DNA of 64,000 nucleotides, taken from assembly GCA_949296115.1 (NCBI GenBank), contig CASFNR010000009.1, positions 1 to 64,000 on the forward strand. The letters are read 5' to 3'. The DNA is from an uncultured Eubacteriales bacterium (lineage in GTDB: Bacteria > Bacillota > Clostridia > Oscillospirales > Oscillospiraceae). The translations under genes and the position numbers were made by a program. Within the stretch, counting starts at the first letter, position 1; every line of letters begins with the position of its first letter. The notes beneath the pieces were generated by a model. It did not search any database and was not told the DNA's origin. It saw only the letters and a program-made list of their open reading frames with translations. This document shows positions 40,972-50,238 of the stretch, in pieces.

Positions 40972-42072
40972 TTATTTGGATTTTTGCGGTGCAAAGACCC
41001 AGCGCTGCTGGATCATATAGCTCAGGAAGTACAGGGCCGTCATTACCACGGCGTAGATCAGGGTCCGCAGACCGTTGGAACGGTCGCTGATGGCGAACAG
41101 GGTGTAGAAGCCCTGGGTCAGCAGCACCTGGGCGGCCATCTGGGGCAGGGCCAGGGTGTAGTAGCGGAGCATGGCTTTCTTGGTGTCCACCTGGGCGCAG
41201 AAAACCATCTGCTTGTTCAGGAAGAAGTTCAGCAGGGAGGAGATCACCCGGGCGCCCACTCCGGCGGCGGCGGTCAGGGCAAAGTGCTGAAGCAGCGGAG
41301 CCAGCAGCCAGCTCAGCAGGGAGAAGCTGGCGGTATCCACCACGGCGCTGATAATGGAACTGACGGTATAGCGAAAAAAGTGGGCAAGAATCAGCTTATA
41401 GATTCGCCAGGAGTCGTGAATCACCCGGAAGTGGGAACTTTTGTTCTCTTCGATGTACACCGTGCGGATTTTGACCTCATCGAAGGGAATCGCTTTGGTC
41501 TTGAAGGCCAGCAGCATATTGGTTTCGTATTCAAACCGGTCGCCGGCCACATCCATCAGCTGTTCCACCACAGCCCGGGGAATGGCCCGCAGGCCGGTCT
41601 GGGTGTCCAAAATGGTCATTCCCACAAAAATTTTAAAAATGGCAGAGGTGGTGTGATTGCCGAACCGGCTCCGGGGCGGGACGTGGTCCAGTGTGAAGTC
41701 CCGGCAGCCCAGGGTGGTATGCCCGGTTTCCAGCATATGCTCGCAGCAGGCCCTGGTATCGGCGGGATGATGCTGGTTATCCCCATCCACCGTGACCACG
41801 CCCACGCCCTCCGGGCAATTCTCCAGAAAATAGCGGAAGGCGTTTTTCAGGGCGGCGCCTTTCCCCTTGTTTACCTCGTGGTGCAGCAGGTGAATTTCCG
41901 GATGCTGGGCATCCAGATCATGGAAGTAGTGAAGATTCTCCGGCTTGCTCCCGTCATTGACCAGGATAATATGGGAGAAGCCGTATTCCAGCAGGCCGTC
42001 CACCACGGCAATCAGTTTATCGTCCGGATCCAGGGAGGGAAGCACCACCCAGATGTTGGATATATCGTTCAA
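40972..42072 (-). CDS. Glycosyltransferase family 2 fused to a GtrA-like membrane domain
   Basis: 366 residues. The N-terminal GT2 domain (about 1-225) has VLPSLDPDDKL, LVNDGS and VTVDGDNQHHP, the DPM1-like donor and metal site. The C-terminal part (about 235-362) has four membrane helices in a GtrA-like arrangement. Such fusions make lipid-linked sugars (polyprenyl-phosphate sugar) and help move them across the membrane. First gene of the envelope operon. No frameshift at the fusion. Confidence 0.88.
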   Translation of the reverse strand: MNDISNIWVVLPSLDPDDKLIAVVDGLLEYGFSHIILVNDGSKPENLHYFHDLDAQHPEIHLLHHEVNKGKGAALKNAFRYFLENCPEGVGVVTVDGDNQHHPADTRACCEHMLETGHTTLGCRDFTLDHVPPRSRFGNHTTSAIFKIFVGMTILDTQTGLRAIPRAVVEQLMDVAGDRFEYETNMLLAFKTKAIPFDEVKIRTVYIEENKSSHFRVIHDSWRIYKLILAHFFRYTVSSIISAVVDTASFSLLSWLLAPLLQHFALTAAAGVGARVISSLLNFFLNKQMVFCAQVDTKKAMLRYYTLALPQMAAQVLLTQGFYTLFAISDRSNGLRTLIYAVVMTALYFLSYMIQQRWVFAPQKSK

Positions 42073-42306
42073 ATCGGTCGCCTCTTTTCGTCAGCGCAAA
42101 ATCAGTCATCTTAAGCTCCGTTTACTATATCATATATTTTTCGGAATGCAAAGGCTTTTCATAAAATCTTAATACAATTTGTCGAGGGAAAATACCGATA
42201 TTCCATGGTCATTCTGCCGGAGAATTCTAGGACCGCCTGGTGTTACTTTGCCATCAGAGGGAGAAATTATGTGGAGAATCGAAAATTTCCTTCGGGGAGA
42301 AAAGGG

Positions 42307-42335
42307 TTGCATCTTGAAAAGATTTACGGTAAAAT
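42307..42335 (+). promoter_or_regulatory. arsR-family gene promoter
   Basis: TTGCAT (42307-42312), a 17-base spacer and TAAAAT (42330-42335). Confidence 0.6.
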
Positions 42336-42366
42336 AAGGTACATCACGAAGGAAGGGGGCGTACCC

Positions 42367-42660
42367 ATGCAGACAATGCCCAGCCGGGAAACCATGGACC
42401 AGATCGGGGACCTGTTCAAAGGCTTTGCCGACAGCACCCGGGTGCAGATCCTCTTTCTGCTGGCCCGGCAGGAACTGTGCGTGACAGACATCGCCGAAGC
42501 GGTGGACCTGAGCCAGAGCGCCATCTCTCATCAGCTGCGGCTGCTCAAGCAGATGCACCTGATCAAATTCCGCCGGGAGGGGAAGAACATCCTCTATTCC
42601 CTTGCGGACGACCATGTGAAAACCATTTTGGAAATGGGCCTGGAACACGTTCTGGAATAA
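42367..42660 (+). CDS. ArsR/SmtB-family metal-responsive repressor
   Basis: 97 residues of winged helix: FADSTRVQILFLLARQELCVTDIAEAVDLSQSAISHQLRLLKQ. The C-terminal helix reads DDHVKTILEMGLEHVLE: Asp and His two apart, a second His 11 later and Glu three after that. This spacing matches the alpha-5 metal site of SmtB (D-x-H, H-x2-E), so zinc or a similar ion is the probable ligand. The ATG at 42367 follows GGAAGGGGG. It stands alone, convergent with the ABC transporter, and no metal transporter is adjacent. Confidence 0.88.
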   Translation: MQTMPSRETMDQIGDLFKGFADSTRVQILFLLARQELCVTDIAEAVDLSQSAISHQLRLLKQMHLIKFRREGKNILYSLADDHVKTILEMGLEHVLE

Positions 42661-42665
42661 AACGG

Positions 42666-42701
42666 AAAAACCTCTCAGCGGTTTCACGCTGAGAGGTTTT
42701 T
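42666..42701. terminator. Bidirectional terminator between arsR-type gene and glnQ
   Basis: AAAAACCTCTCAGCG and CGCTGAGAGGTTTTT with a 6-base loop. Confidence 0.9.
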
Positions 42702-42704
42702 GAT

Positions 42705-43427
42705 TTACAGCACTTTGGACAGAAAATCCTGAAGCCGGGGATTCTGGGGATTGCCGAACACCGCTTCCGGGGCGCCCTGCTCCAGAATTTTGCCCCCATC
42801 CATGAAGAGAATCCGGTTGCCCACTTCCCGGGCAAAGCCCATCTCGTGGGTGACCACCACCATGGTCATGCCGTCGGCAGCCAGTTCCTTCATGACGGCC
42901 AGCACTTCGCCTACCATTTCCGGGTCCAGGGCGGAGGTGGGCTCGTCAAAGAGCATGACCTTCGGGTTCATGGCCAGGGCACGGACAATGGCGATGCGCT
43001 GCTTCTGTCCGCCGGAGAGCTGGCTGGGATAGGAGGAAGCCTTCTCTTCCAGCCCCACCCGGCGCAGCAAGGTCATGGCCTGCTCTTCTGCCTGAGCCTG
43101 ATTCATCAGACCGGTGCGGACCGGGGCCAGGGTAATGTTGTGCAGAATGGTCATGTTGGGGAAGAGGTTAAAATGCTGGAATACCATACCCATTTTCCGG
43201 CGCACGGTGTCAATGTCGGTTTTGGGATTGGTAATTTCCACGCCGTCAAAGGTGATGGTGCCGGCGGTGGGGGGTTCCAGCAGGTTCAGGCTGCGCAGGA
43301 AGGTGGATTTGCCGGAGCCGGAGGGGCCGATGATGACCACCTTGTCCCCGGGATAGATATGCTCGGAGATGTCATTGAGGACCAGATGGTCCCCGAAGGA
43401 TTTGCTCAGGTGTTTAACGTCGATCAC
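42705..43427 (-). CDS. Polar amino-acid ABC transporter ATPase
   Basis: 240 residues with Walker [10 protein letters not shown] (about 33-41), Q-loop FQHFNLFP, signature [15 protein letters not shown] and Walker [15 protein letters not shown]. This is the GlnQ/ArtP class. It overlaps the permease gene by 14 bases and completes a permease-ATPase-binding protein system. The exact amino acid cannot be told from sequence. Confidence 0.93.
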   Translation of the reverse strand: MIDVKHLSKSFGDHLVLNDISEHIYPGDKVVIIGPSGSGKSTFLRSLNLLEPPTAGTITFDGVEITNPKTDIDTVRRKMGMVFQHFNLFPNMTILHNITLAPVRTGLMNQAQAEEQAMTLLRRVGLEEKASSYPSQLSGGQKQRIAIVRALAMNPKVMLFDEPTSALDPEMVGEVLAVMKELAADGMTMVVVTHEMGFAREVGNRILFMDGGKILEQGAPEAVFGNPQNPRLQDFLSKVL

Positions 43428-44202
43428 TTTGACGCAGCCTCCTTTCCAGAATGCTCAGCAGCCAGGAGAAGATGATGACCAGCACCAGGTAGATCACTGC
43501 GATGCCAAGCAATGGATACATCTGCTCGTAGGTCCTGCCGTAGATGGCCTGGGCGGCATAGACCAGCTCCTTGCCGCCGATGACGGTAATCAGGGAGGTA
43601 TCCTTCAGCAGGATGATGAATTCGTTGCCCAGGGAGGGGAGAATGGCCTTGAAGGCCTGGGGGATGACGATGAAGCGCATGGTGTCGATGTAATTAAGAC
43701 CCAGGCTTCGCCCCGCTTCTGCCTGACCGGGGTCCAGGGCCATCAGACCGCCCCGGATAATTTCCGAGACGTAGGCGCCGGAGTTGATGCCCAGGGTCAG
43801 GGCACCGATCAGCGTATAATTCCGAGAGGAGGAGAAGATGACGAAGCCCATAATCAGCAGCTGCACCATCATAGGCGTGCCCCGGATGACGGTGACATAG
43901 ATTTTGCACACCGTGTTCAGCAGCGCCAGAATGGGATTGTGGTGGCCGGGACGCTGCTGATCATGGGCAGTTCGGATCATGGCAACGATTACACCGAGGA
44001 CAATGCCGATGGTCAGGGCCATGGCAGTGGCCATCAAAGTAGTGCCCACACCTTTTAAATACTGCTGCCAGCGTCCGCCGTCAATGAACGCCTGATAGAA
44101 TTTGACGTAAAACTCCTGGGAAAATGTGGCGGTACCTTCCCGCAAAAGGGGCTTCCATGCTTCGTACAGTTCCACAGACTCACTCCTTATCAATAATAAC
44201 AA
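43414..44202 (-). CDS. Polar amino-acid ABC transporter permease
   Basis: 262 residues. [21 protein letters not shown] membrane segment and the coupling loop [27 protein letters not shown] (EAA motif) identify the HisM/GlnP permease family. A long N-terminal extension (about 45 residues, [28 protein letters not shown]) precedes the first helix. It is encoded downstream of the binding protein, with a strong hairpin between that may lower permease expression. Confidence 0.92.
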   Translation of the reverse strand: MLLLIRSESVELYEAWKPLLREGTATFSQEFYVKFYQAFIDGGRWQQYLKGVGTTLMATAMALTIGIVLGVIVAMIRTAHDQQRPGHHNPILALLNTVCKIYVTVIRGTPMMVQLLIMGFVIFSSSRNYTLIGALTLGINSGAYVSEIIRGGLMALDPGQAEAGRSLGLNYIDTMRFIVIPQAFKAILPSLGNEFIILLKDTSLITVIGGKELVYAAQAIYGRTYEQMYPLLGIAVIYLVLVIIFSWLLSILERRLRQSDRR

Positions 44203-44273
44203 AATTGTAAAACGATTGCCTCCGGAAAATCCTCCGTTATGAGCACTTTCCGCAGGCCACCGAAAAAGCAGAC

Positions 44274-44300
44274 CCTAAGGGCGGGAGACCCGCCCTTAGG
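44274..44300 (-). terminator. Strong intercistronic hairpin between binding protein and permease
   Basis: CCTAAGGGCGGG and its exact complement with a 3-base loop; on the minus strand followed by GTCTGCTTTTTCGG. Likely an attenuator or RNA stabiliser. Confidence 0.75.
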
Positions 44301-44310
44301 AAGAACATGC

Positions 44311-45180
44311 TTATTCGCCGAAATACTTGTCGTAAATGGCGGGAATGGTGCCATCCTCGTTGAGGTCCTTCAGGGCCTGGTTGATGGCATCCAGCAGAGC
44401 GGTGTTGTCCTTGTTCACACCGATGGCGTAGTTGTCGTCAGCCACGGAGCCGTCCAGCAGGACCAGACCGGCGTTACCGTTCACAAACTCCTGAGCGGGG
44501 TTGGCATCGATAACTACACAGTCGACCTGACCATTCAGCAGAGCCTGAACAGCACTGGCGCCATTGTCATAAGGCGTGACATTCTCGTCGCCATAGGAAT
44601 CGGAGGCGAAGATATGGCCGGTGGTAGCACGCTGGACACCGATCGTCAGACCTTCCAGGTTGTCCTTGTCCACGTCGGAACCTTCCTTCACGATGACCCG
44701 CTGGCTGCTGGAGAAATAGGTGTCGGTGAAGTTCATGACCATCAGACGGTCTTCAGTCACGGACACGCCGGCCATGACGATGTCACTCTTGCCTTCCTGG
44801 ACAGCCAGCAGAGCGGCGTCAAACTCCATGTCGTCCACTTCCAGTTCCAGGCCCAGCTTCTTGGCAATGGCCTCGGCAACTTCCACGTCATAGCCTTCGA
44901 AGGAACCGTCATCGGCAACCATCTCGAAGGGAGGGAAAGCGGCGTTGGTGGACATGATCAGCTTGCCCACTTCAATGGTGGTGAAGGCGGCAGCCTCTGC
45001 AGCCTCGGTCTCGACGGCTTCCGTCTCGGCGGCGGCAGTGGTCTCAGCGGCAGCGGTAGTCTCAGCGGCGGCGGTGGTCTCAGCCGCAGCAGTGGTCTCT
45101 TCGGCGGCGGTGTTGCCGCAGCCGGCGAACATACCCGCAATCAGCAGGCAGCTCAGAGCGATAGCAAACAACTTTTTCAT
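44311..45180 (-). CDS. Polar amino-acid ABC transporter substrate-binding lipoprotein
   Basis: 289 residues. Signal peptide with a lipobox ending AGC near residue 21. A low-complexity linker (about 28-62) of repeated AAAETT units precedes the family 3 solute-binding fold (LIMSTNAAFPPFEM, FEGYDVEVAEAIAKKLG, SDIVMAGVSVTEDR). The ATG at 45180 has GGAG nine bases upstream. First gene of the transporter operon. Confidence 0.9.
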   Translation of the reverse strand: MKKLFAIALSCLLIAGMFAGCGNTAAEETTAAAETTAAAETTAAAETTAAAETEAVETEAAEAAAFTTIEVGKLIMSTNAAFPPFEMVADDGSFEGYDVEVAEAIAKKLGLELEVDDMEFDAALLAVQEGKSDIVMAGVSVTEDRLMVMNFTDTYFSSSQRVIVKEGSDVDKDNLEGLTIGVQRATTGHIFASDSYGDENVTPYDNGASAVQALLNGQVDCVVIDANPAQEFVNGNAGLVLLDGSVADDNYAIGVNKDNTALLDAINQALKDLNEDGTIPAIYDKYFGE

Positions 45181-45241
45181 TTTCTTGCACTCCTTGTTCA
45201 TAATTGAAAGAATCCTTCCTCAATACTGGATTCTTGTATGG

Positions 45242-45270
45242 ATTATACTCCCCTTTGTATACACCGTCAA
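45242..45270 (-). promoter_or_regulatory. Amino-acid transporter operon promoter
   Basis: Minus strand TTGACG (45265-45270), a 17-base spacer and TATAAT (45242-45247). Confidence 0.75.
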
Positions 45271-45549
45271 TAGGGCGAATGCACAACAATTCCTTAAAAA
45301 ACCTAGGTCTCCCCGGAAATGTTTCACAAATACAATGGTTCAAAGTGAATAAATACATATATTCAGTTTTTATATTCGAAAAAGCAATTTGCAAGAATTG
45401 AATATGGATGTGTATTTAGCTGAATATTATTCAAATCGAAAGATGGAGCCGGGGATTGGAAGCGTTGACTTGCCCTGGGGAATCTGGTATAATCAGTCCC
45501 AAATTGCGGGGCCCCGGATGAGGCTTCACACGGAAAAGGAGAATGAACA
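45271..45549. other. Intergenic region between the transporter and cbiL
   Basis: AT-rich; no gene. Only the cbiL promoter near its end is recognisable. I looked for a cobalamin riboswitch ahead of cbiL and did not see the B12-box or its helices. Confidence 0.55.
45465..45493 (+). promoter_or_regulatory. cbiL promoter
   Basis: TTGACT (45465-45470), a 17-base spacer and TATAAT (45488-45493), giving a leader of about 50 bases. Confidence 0.8.
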
Positions 45550-46248
45550 ATGAAAGGGACATTGGTTGGCGTGGGTGTAGGCCCGGGAGACCCGGAACTG
45601 CTGACACTGAAGGCCATGAAACGGATGGAGCAGTGCGACGTCCTGGTGGTGCCGGATGCGGATAAGGGGGAGAGCACGGCTTATAAGATTGCCCTGCAGG
45701 CCTATCCTGCGTTGGCGCAGAAGCCCACGGTTACGGTGCGGATGCCCATGACCCATGACATGGCCCAATGGCGGGCCAGCCACCGGGCGGCGGCGGACCA
45801 GATTGAGGAGCAGCTGGACGCCGGGAAAATGGTGGTATTTCTGACTTTGGGCGACCCCACGGTGTACGCCACCTATATTTATGTGCACAAAATGGTGGAG
45901 TCCGACGGCTACCCCACGGAAATTGTCAGCGGCATTCCTTCCTTCTGCGCTTCCGCTGCCCGGCTGAATATCGGACTGGCGGAGGGCAGCCAGATGCTGC
46001 ACATTGTGCCCTCCTCTCACGGCATTTCCGAGGCCCTGAAAATGCCCGGTGTGAAGGTGCTGATGAAAGCCGGATCCAAGATGCCCCAGGTGCGCAGGGA
46101 GCTGATGGAGTCCGGCATGGAGGTCAGCATGGTGGAAAACTGCGGTATGCCCCAGGAACACGTTTACCGCAGCGCGGAGGAAATCCCGGAAAACGCCGGG
46201 TATTTCTCCCTGATTATTGCCAAGGACCCGGCCAAGGGGAGAGAATAG
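45550..46248 (+). CDS. cbiL: Precorrin-2 / cobalt-factor II C20-methyltransferase
   Basis: 232 residues of tetrapyrrole methylase: GVGVGPGDPELLTLKA (about 7-22), LGDPTVYATY (about 99-108) and SGIPSFCASAARL. Methylates C20, an early step of the anaerobic corrin pathway. GGAG lies before the ATG. It stands alone about 39 kb from the visible cbi operon, with its own strong promoter, so early-pathway expression may be set separately. No neighbour has a corrin role. Confidence 0.93.
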   Translation: MKGTLVGVGVGPGDPELLTLKAMKRMEQCDVLVVPDADKGESTAYKIALQAYPALAQKPTVTVRMPMTHDMAQWRASHRAAADQIEEQLDAGKMVVFLTLGDPTVYATYIYVHKMVESDGYPTEIVSGIPSFCASAARLNIGLAEGSQMLHIVPSSHGISEALKMPGVKVLMKAGSKMPQVRRELMESGMEVSMVENCGMPQEHVYRSAEEIPENAGYFSLIIAKDPAKGRE

Positions 46249-46280
46249 TCCCCATTCTCCAAATAATTTCCGGATTTCTC

Positions 46281-46309
46281 TTGTATCTTTCCACCATTTG
46301 TGGTAAACT
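46281..46309 (+). promoter_or_regulatory. prfC promoter
   Basis: TTGTAT (46281-46286), a 17-base spacer and TAAACT (46304-46309). Confidence 0.5.
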
Positions 46310-46419
46310 GAACCGGATTGATGAAAATTTGCTGTTTGGAGGAAATCTGGAGATGCACAGTCCAACGTAGGCCCTCCTGCGGATCTGAAAGAATGTATGT
46401 TTTGGAGGGTTTAAAATTT

Positions 46420-48012
46420 ATGTCACAACTTGTGGAAGAAATCAGCCGCCGCCGGACCTTTGCCATCATTTCCCACCCCGACGCCGGTAAAACCACCCTG
46501 ACCGAAAAGTTCCTGCTCTACGGCGGCGCCATTGCCCAGGCAGGTGTGGTCAAGGGCAAGAAAAATTCCCGGGCCGCCACTTCGGACTGGATGGAGATTG
46601 AGAAGCAGCGTGGTATTTCCGTCACTTCTTCGGTGATGCAGTTCCAGTATAACGGCTACTGCATCAACATTCTGGATACCCCGGGCCACCAGGATTTTTC
46701 TGAGGATACCTACCGTACCCTGATGGCGGCGGATTCGGCGGTGATGGTGATTGACGGCGCCAAGGGTGTGGAGCCCCAGACCCGGAAGCTGTTCAAGGTC
46801 TGCGCCATGCGGCACATTCCTATTTTTACCTTTGTCAATAAAATGGACCGGGAGACCAAGGACCCCTTCGATCTGCTGGATGAAGTGGAGCGGGAGCTGG
46901 GAATTGAAACCTACGCCATGAACTGGCCCATCGGATGCGGCAAGGATTTCCAGGGCGTCTACGACCGGGAGAAGGCGGAGCTGCTGTTCTTCTCCGGCAA
47001 CACCGGCAAGAAGCGGGCGGACAAGCTGGAGGTGGATCTGTACGATCCCCAGGTGGCCCAGCTGCTGGACTCGGAAGCCAAGCACCGCCAGCTGATTGAG
47101 GACGTGGAGCTGCTCTCCGCCGGCCGGGAGATGGACCTGGAAGCGGTTCGGGCCGGACAGCTGTCCCCGGTGTTCTTCGGCTCCGCCCTGACCAATTTCG
47201 GCATTGAGCCGTTTCTGGAGGCGTTCCTGAAGCTGACGCCGCCTCCTCTGTCCCGGACGGCGGACTGCGGTGTCATTGATGCCTTTGATCCGGACTTCTC
47301 CGCTTTTGTCTTTAAGATTCAGGCGAATATGAACAAGGCCCATCGGGACCGGCTGGCCTTCATGCGGATCTGCTCCGGTAAATTCCAGCGGGATGCGGAA
47401 TATTACCACGTCCAGGGCAAGAAGAAAATGCGCCTGTCCCAGCCCCAGCAGCTGATGGCGGCGGAGCGGGAAATCGTGGAAGAAGCCTACGCCGGCGACG
47501 TAATCGGCGTGTTTGACCCGGGCATCTTCTCCATCGGCGACACCATCACCGTGCCGGGGAAGAAGTTCGCCTATTCCGGCATCCCCACCTTTGCCCCCGA
47601 GCACTTCTGCCGGGTGTCCGCCAAGGACTCCATGAAGCGCAAGCAGTTTGTCAAGGGTACGGAGCAGATCGCCCAGGAGGGCGCCATTCAGATTTTCAAG
47701 GTACCCAACTCCGGCATGGAGGAAGTCATTGTGGGCGTGGTGGGCACCCTGCAGCTGGATGTGTTCCAGTACCGGATGAAGAACGAGTACGGCGTGGAAC
47801 TGCGGATGGAGATGCTGCCTTACGAGGAGATTCGCCGGATTGACGAGTATCCCGGGGACCTGCAGGACCTGAACCTGGGCAGCGATGCGGAGCTTTTGGA
47901 GGATTATCGGGGCCGGAGCCTGCTGGTGTTCAGCAGCTTCTGGGCCATCGATTTCACCTGCCGGAGAAATCCCGGACTGAAGGTATCAGAAATCGTGGTT
48001 TCCGAAGGATAA
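46420..48012 (+). CDS. prfC: Peptide chain release factor 3
   Basis: A GTPase that recycles RF1/RF2 from the ribosome. 530 residues. G1 SHPDAGKTTLTEK, switch I RGISVTSSVMQF, G3 DTPGHQDFSEDTY and G4 NKMDRE place it in the RF3 branch rather than EF-G (no domain IV). The ATG at 46420 gives the family's MSQL...RRRTFAIISHPDAGKTT start; GGAGGG is about 11 bases upstream, a slightly long gap. Single gene, no operon partner visible. Confidence 0.95.
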   Translation: MSQLVEEISRRRTFAIISHPDAGKTTLTEKFLLYGGAIAQAGVVKGKKNSRAATSDWMEIEKQRGISVTSSVMQFQYNGYCINILDTPGHQDFSEDTYRTLMAADSAVMVIDGAKGVEPQTRKLFKVCAMRHIPIFTFVNKMDRETKDPFDLLDEVERELGIETYAMNWPIGCGKDFQGVYDREKAELLFFSGNTGKKRADKLEVDLYDPQVAQLLDSEAKHRQLIEDVELLSAGREMDLEAVRAGQLSPVFFGSALTNFGIEPFLEAFLKLTPPPLSRTADCGVIDAFDPDFSAFVFKIQANMNKAHRDRLAFMRICSGKFQRDAEYYHVQGKKKMRLSQPQQLMAAEREIVEEAYAGDVIGVFDPGIFSIGDTITVPGKKFAYSGIPTFAPEHFCRVSAKDSMKRKQFVKGTEQIAQEGAIQIFKVPNSGMEEVIVGVVGTLQLDVFQYRMKNEYGVELRMEMLPYEEIRRIDEYPGDLQDLNLGSDAELLEDYRGRSLLVFSSFWAIDFTCRRNPGLKVSEIVVSEG

Positions 48013-48269
48013 GGAAAAGCATCCGGGGCCCCTGGGACGAAGGAAAACGGGGCCGGGTATTGATGGCTGCACCGTATAATTTGCCGAGAGGACTGACAGG
48101 GGAATTTGCCTCAGATGAAAGGACGGAAAACCGGCGGAATTCTGGATATGTTTCCGGGCTTTCAGACTGCGCAGATGAAGCGAAAGAACCTGCCATGCCC
48201 GCAGGCCATAATTGTGTGGAGAGACTGTGGCGGGAAGCCTGGACAAGAAATGCAAAGGAAGTAGGGAAG
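48013..48269. other. Intergenic gap before the GtrII-like gene
   Basis: No supported gene and no strong hairpin seen. Confidence 0.5.
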
Positions 48270-49856
48270 ATGGAGAAAAACGAACCCGCGAGAAGAGAAT
48301 GCTTTCGATTTTTCGAATATCTGTACCGAATCCGTTGGTATTTGGTAGTTTTTGCCGTCCTGTATGCAGCGGTGTACGGTCCCTGGGTGAACAATATCTA
48401 TCCTCGTGTGGATACAGAAGAGATGCTCAATGTCCCACACAGCACGTATGCCTGGATGGAGGTTGGCAGGCAGGGAATGGTTCTGACAAAATGGATTTCC
48501 GGGCTGGACTGGTATAACCCATTTGCGGAGTATTTTCTGGGCTATACGGCGTTGTTCGTTTCCTGCGTTCTGTTCGGATTTCTGTTCTGGCGGACAGGAG
48601 GAGGAAAGCTGGCGGCCTTCGGTGCCATGCTTCTGGCATTGATTTCCCCCATAATGGCCGAGCAGCTGTATTTTGAACTGCAGCTATTTGAGATTGGGCT
48701 GGCATATTGTTTGTGTGCGATGGCAGCTGCGGCAGCTTATTACGGTCTTTGGCACAGAAACTTGCTCTATGAGGGAATTTCTGTGGGACTGATGATTTGG
48801 GTATTCTCATCCTATCAAATATTGATTATACTGTATGTTGCTGTGGTTGTTACATCGTTCATATTACTGTATATCAATTGGACCATTGCAGGGAACCGGT
48901 GTGTGGACTCCGCCGTTTACCTCAGGCTGGCGGCCGGTCATATTGTTCTGTTTGCCATTGCCCTTGTGCTGAACACCGGAATCACGAAACTTTTCTTCAC
49001 GTCTGCATTTGGGAGCAGTTACCTGAGTGGGTACTTTGCATGGGGAGAGGCGGATTTCACAACCCTTTTGAAGAATATTGTGTGGAATATTTTCTCGTCT
49101 TTGACCGGGAAAGAAAAGTACTACACGCCGTTTTATGGCCTGGCTGCCTGCGGCGCTGTGGCAATGACGATTGTAAGCGCGGCAGAAAAGAAGGACGCTC
49201 CCCTGCGCTGGCTCTGGGTGCTGGCCGAAACAGGGCTGCAGATTCTGCCTTTCGGAATGACAATTGTGTTTGGGGCGCCACCATCCGTACGTGTTCAGAT
49301 TGTATATCCGTTTGTACTGGCAAGCAATTTTATAATCTTGGTGCGCTTGGGAGAGACGTTCCACTTCAGAAAGGCGATTTGCGGCGGTGTTGCCGTTTGC
49401 ACAGTGATTTGTCTGTGGTCGCAATGCCTGATTACCCAGAGACTGGTTTATACGGACGTAATTCGGGGACAGGAGGATCTGCGCCTGGCGGCTGCCGTTG
49501 AACAGCGGATCGAGGAAGTATCGGAATGCTCCAAACCGATTGCGTTTGTTGGTGCATACGAGAATCAGCTTAATGCAGCGTGTACCCGAGGGGAGTATAT
49601 TGGAAAATCAATATTTGCAGTTGACTATACCGTGGAACCGCACTACTTCTTCAGCTCCAACAGAATTTGCAATCTGCTCCGGATGGTGGGATTCCCGTTT
49701 ACAAGCGTGACACAGGCCCAGATGCTTGCTGCGCGGGAGACCGCTCTTGAGATGCCGGTTTGGCCGGAGAAGGGGAGCGTGGTGGATGCCGGTGATTTCA
49801 CAATTGTAAAATTGTCCGAAGATCATTGGGATTATGAGGTAGCTGATGTGCCTTAA
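48270..49856 (+). CDS. GtrII-like polytopic membrane glucosyltransferase
   Basis: 528 residues with about ten to eleven membrane helices. The N-terminal outer loop (PRVDTEEMLNVPHSTYAWMEVGRQGMVLTKWIS) carries the D-x-E-type acidic pair of GtrII/GT-C glycosyltransferases, followed by LDWYNPFAEYFLG. GtrII proteins add glucose from a lipid-linked donor to surface glycans. The C-terminal 130 residues are soluble and probably outside. The ATG at 48270 is preceded by AAGTAGGGAAG. It stands apart from the GT2-GtrA operon at 41-42 kb, which could supply the donor. Confidence 0.78.
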   Translation: MEKNEPARRECFRFFEYLYRIRWYLVVFAVLYAAVYGPWVNNIYPRVDTEEMLNVPHSTYAWMEVGRQGMVLTKWISGLDWYNPFAEYFLGYTALFVSCVLFGFLFWRTGGGKLAAFGAMLLALISPIMAEQLYFELQLFEIGLAYCLCAMAAAAAYYGLWHRNLLYEGISVGLMIWVFSSYQILIILYVAVVVTSFILLYINWTIAGNRCVDSAVYLRLAAGHIVLFAIALVLNTGITKLFFTSAFGSSYLSGYFAWGEADFTTLLKNIVWNIFSSLTGKEKYYTPFYGLAACGAVAMTIVSAAEKKDAPLRWLWVLAETGLQILPFGMTIVFGAPPSVRVQIVYPFVLASNFIILVRLGETFHFRKAICGGVAVCTVICLWSQCLITQRLVYTDVIRGQEDLRLAAAVEQRIEEVSECSKPIAFVGAYENQLNAACTRGEYIGKSIFAVDYTVEPHYFFSSNRICNLLRMVGFPFTSVTQAQMLAARETALEMPVWPEKGSVVDAGDFTIVKLSEDHWDYEVADVP

Positions 49857-50238
49857 ATCCACGGATCGGTTTGGTATACGGTGAATTCTGTTCTGCACTT
49901 CGGAGGCTGTACATGAAAATGTCCGGACATATGTGAATTCAGGATTCTATGGGGAGATTCATCAGGAACTTGCAGCCCGTCTGGGATACTGAGCCTGTCT
50001 TTGCAAGAAATTGGAAGTGGAAAATTTTGTATGCTTTGTCTGCCGGTACGGGATGGATGATCTGCAAAACCTGCAATATTGCCGGAGAGAAACAGATCAC
50101 CAGTGCATAGTGATGGTTCAAGGAGCGCATTGTTGAATGAAAAGGCGGGGCGTATGCCCCGCCCTCTTGCGTTCCGGGGAAAAGGGCGCTATAATAACGA
50201 TATGATTTTACTGGTCCTGAGAGAGGGGAGGCGGTGCC
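49857..50238. other. Intergenic region with a GC-rich hairpin
   Basis: No supported gene. GGCGGGGC-GTAT-GCCCCGCC at 50144-50163 is a strong hairpin (possible terminator or leader). A TATAAT-like box at 50189-50194 may be the -10 of the next gene. Confidence 0.55.

Noticed and set aside
45271-45549. Possible cobalamin riboswitch before cbiL
   Set aside because: No B12-box-like sequence, and the leader from the predicted start is only about 50 bases.
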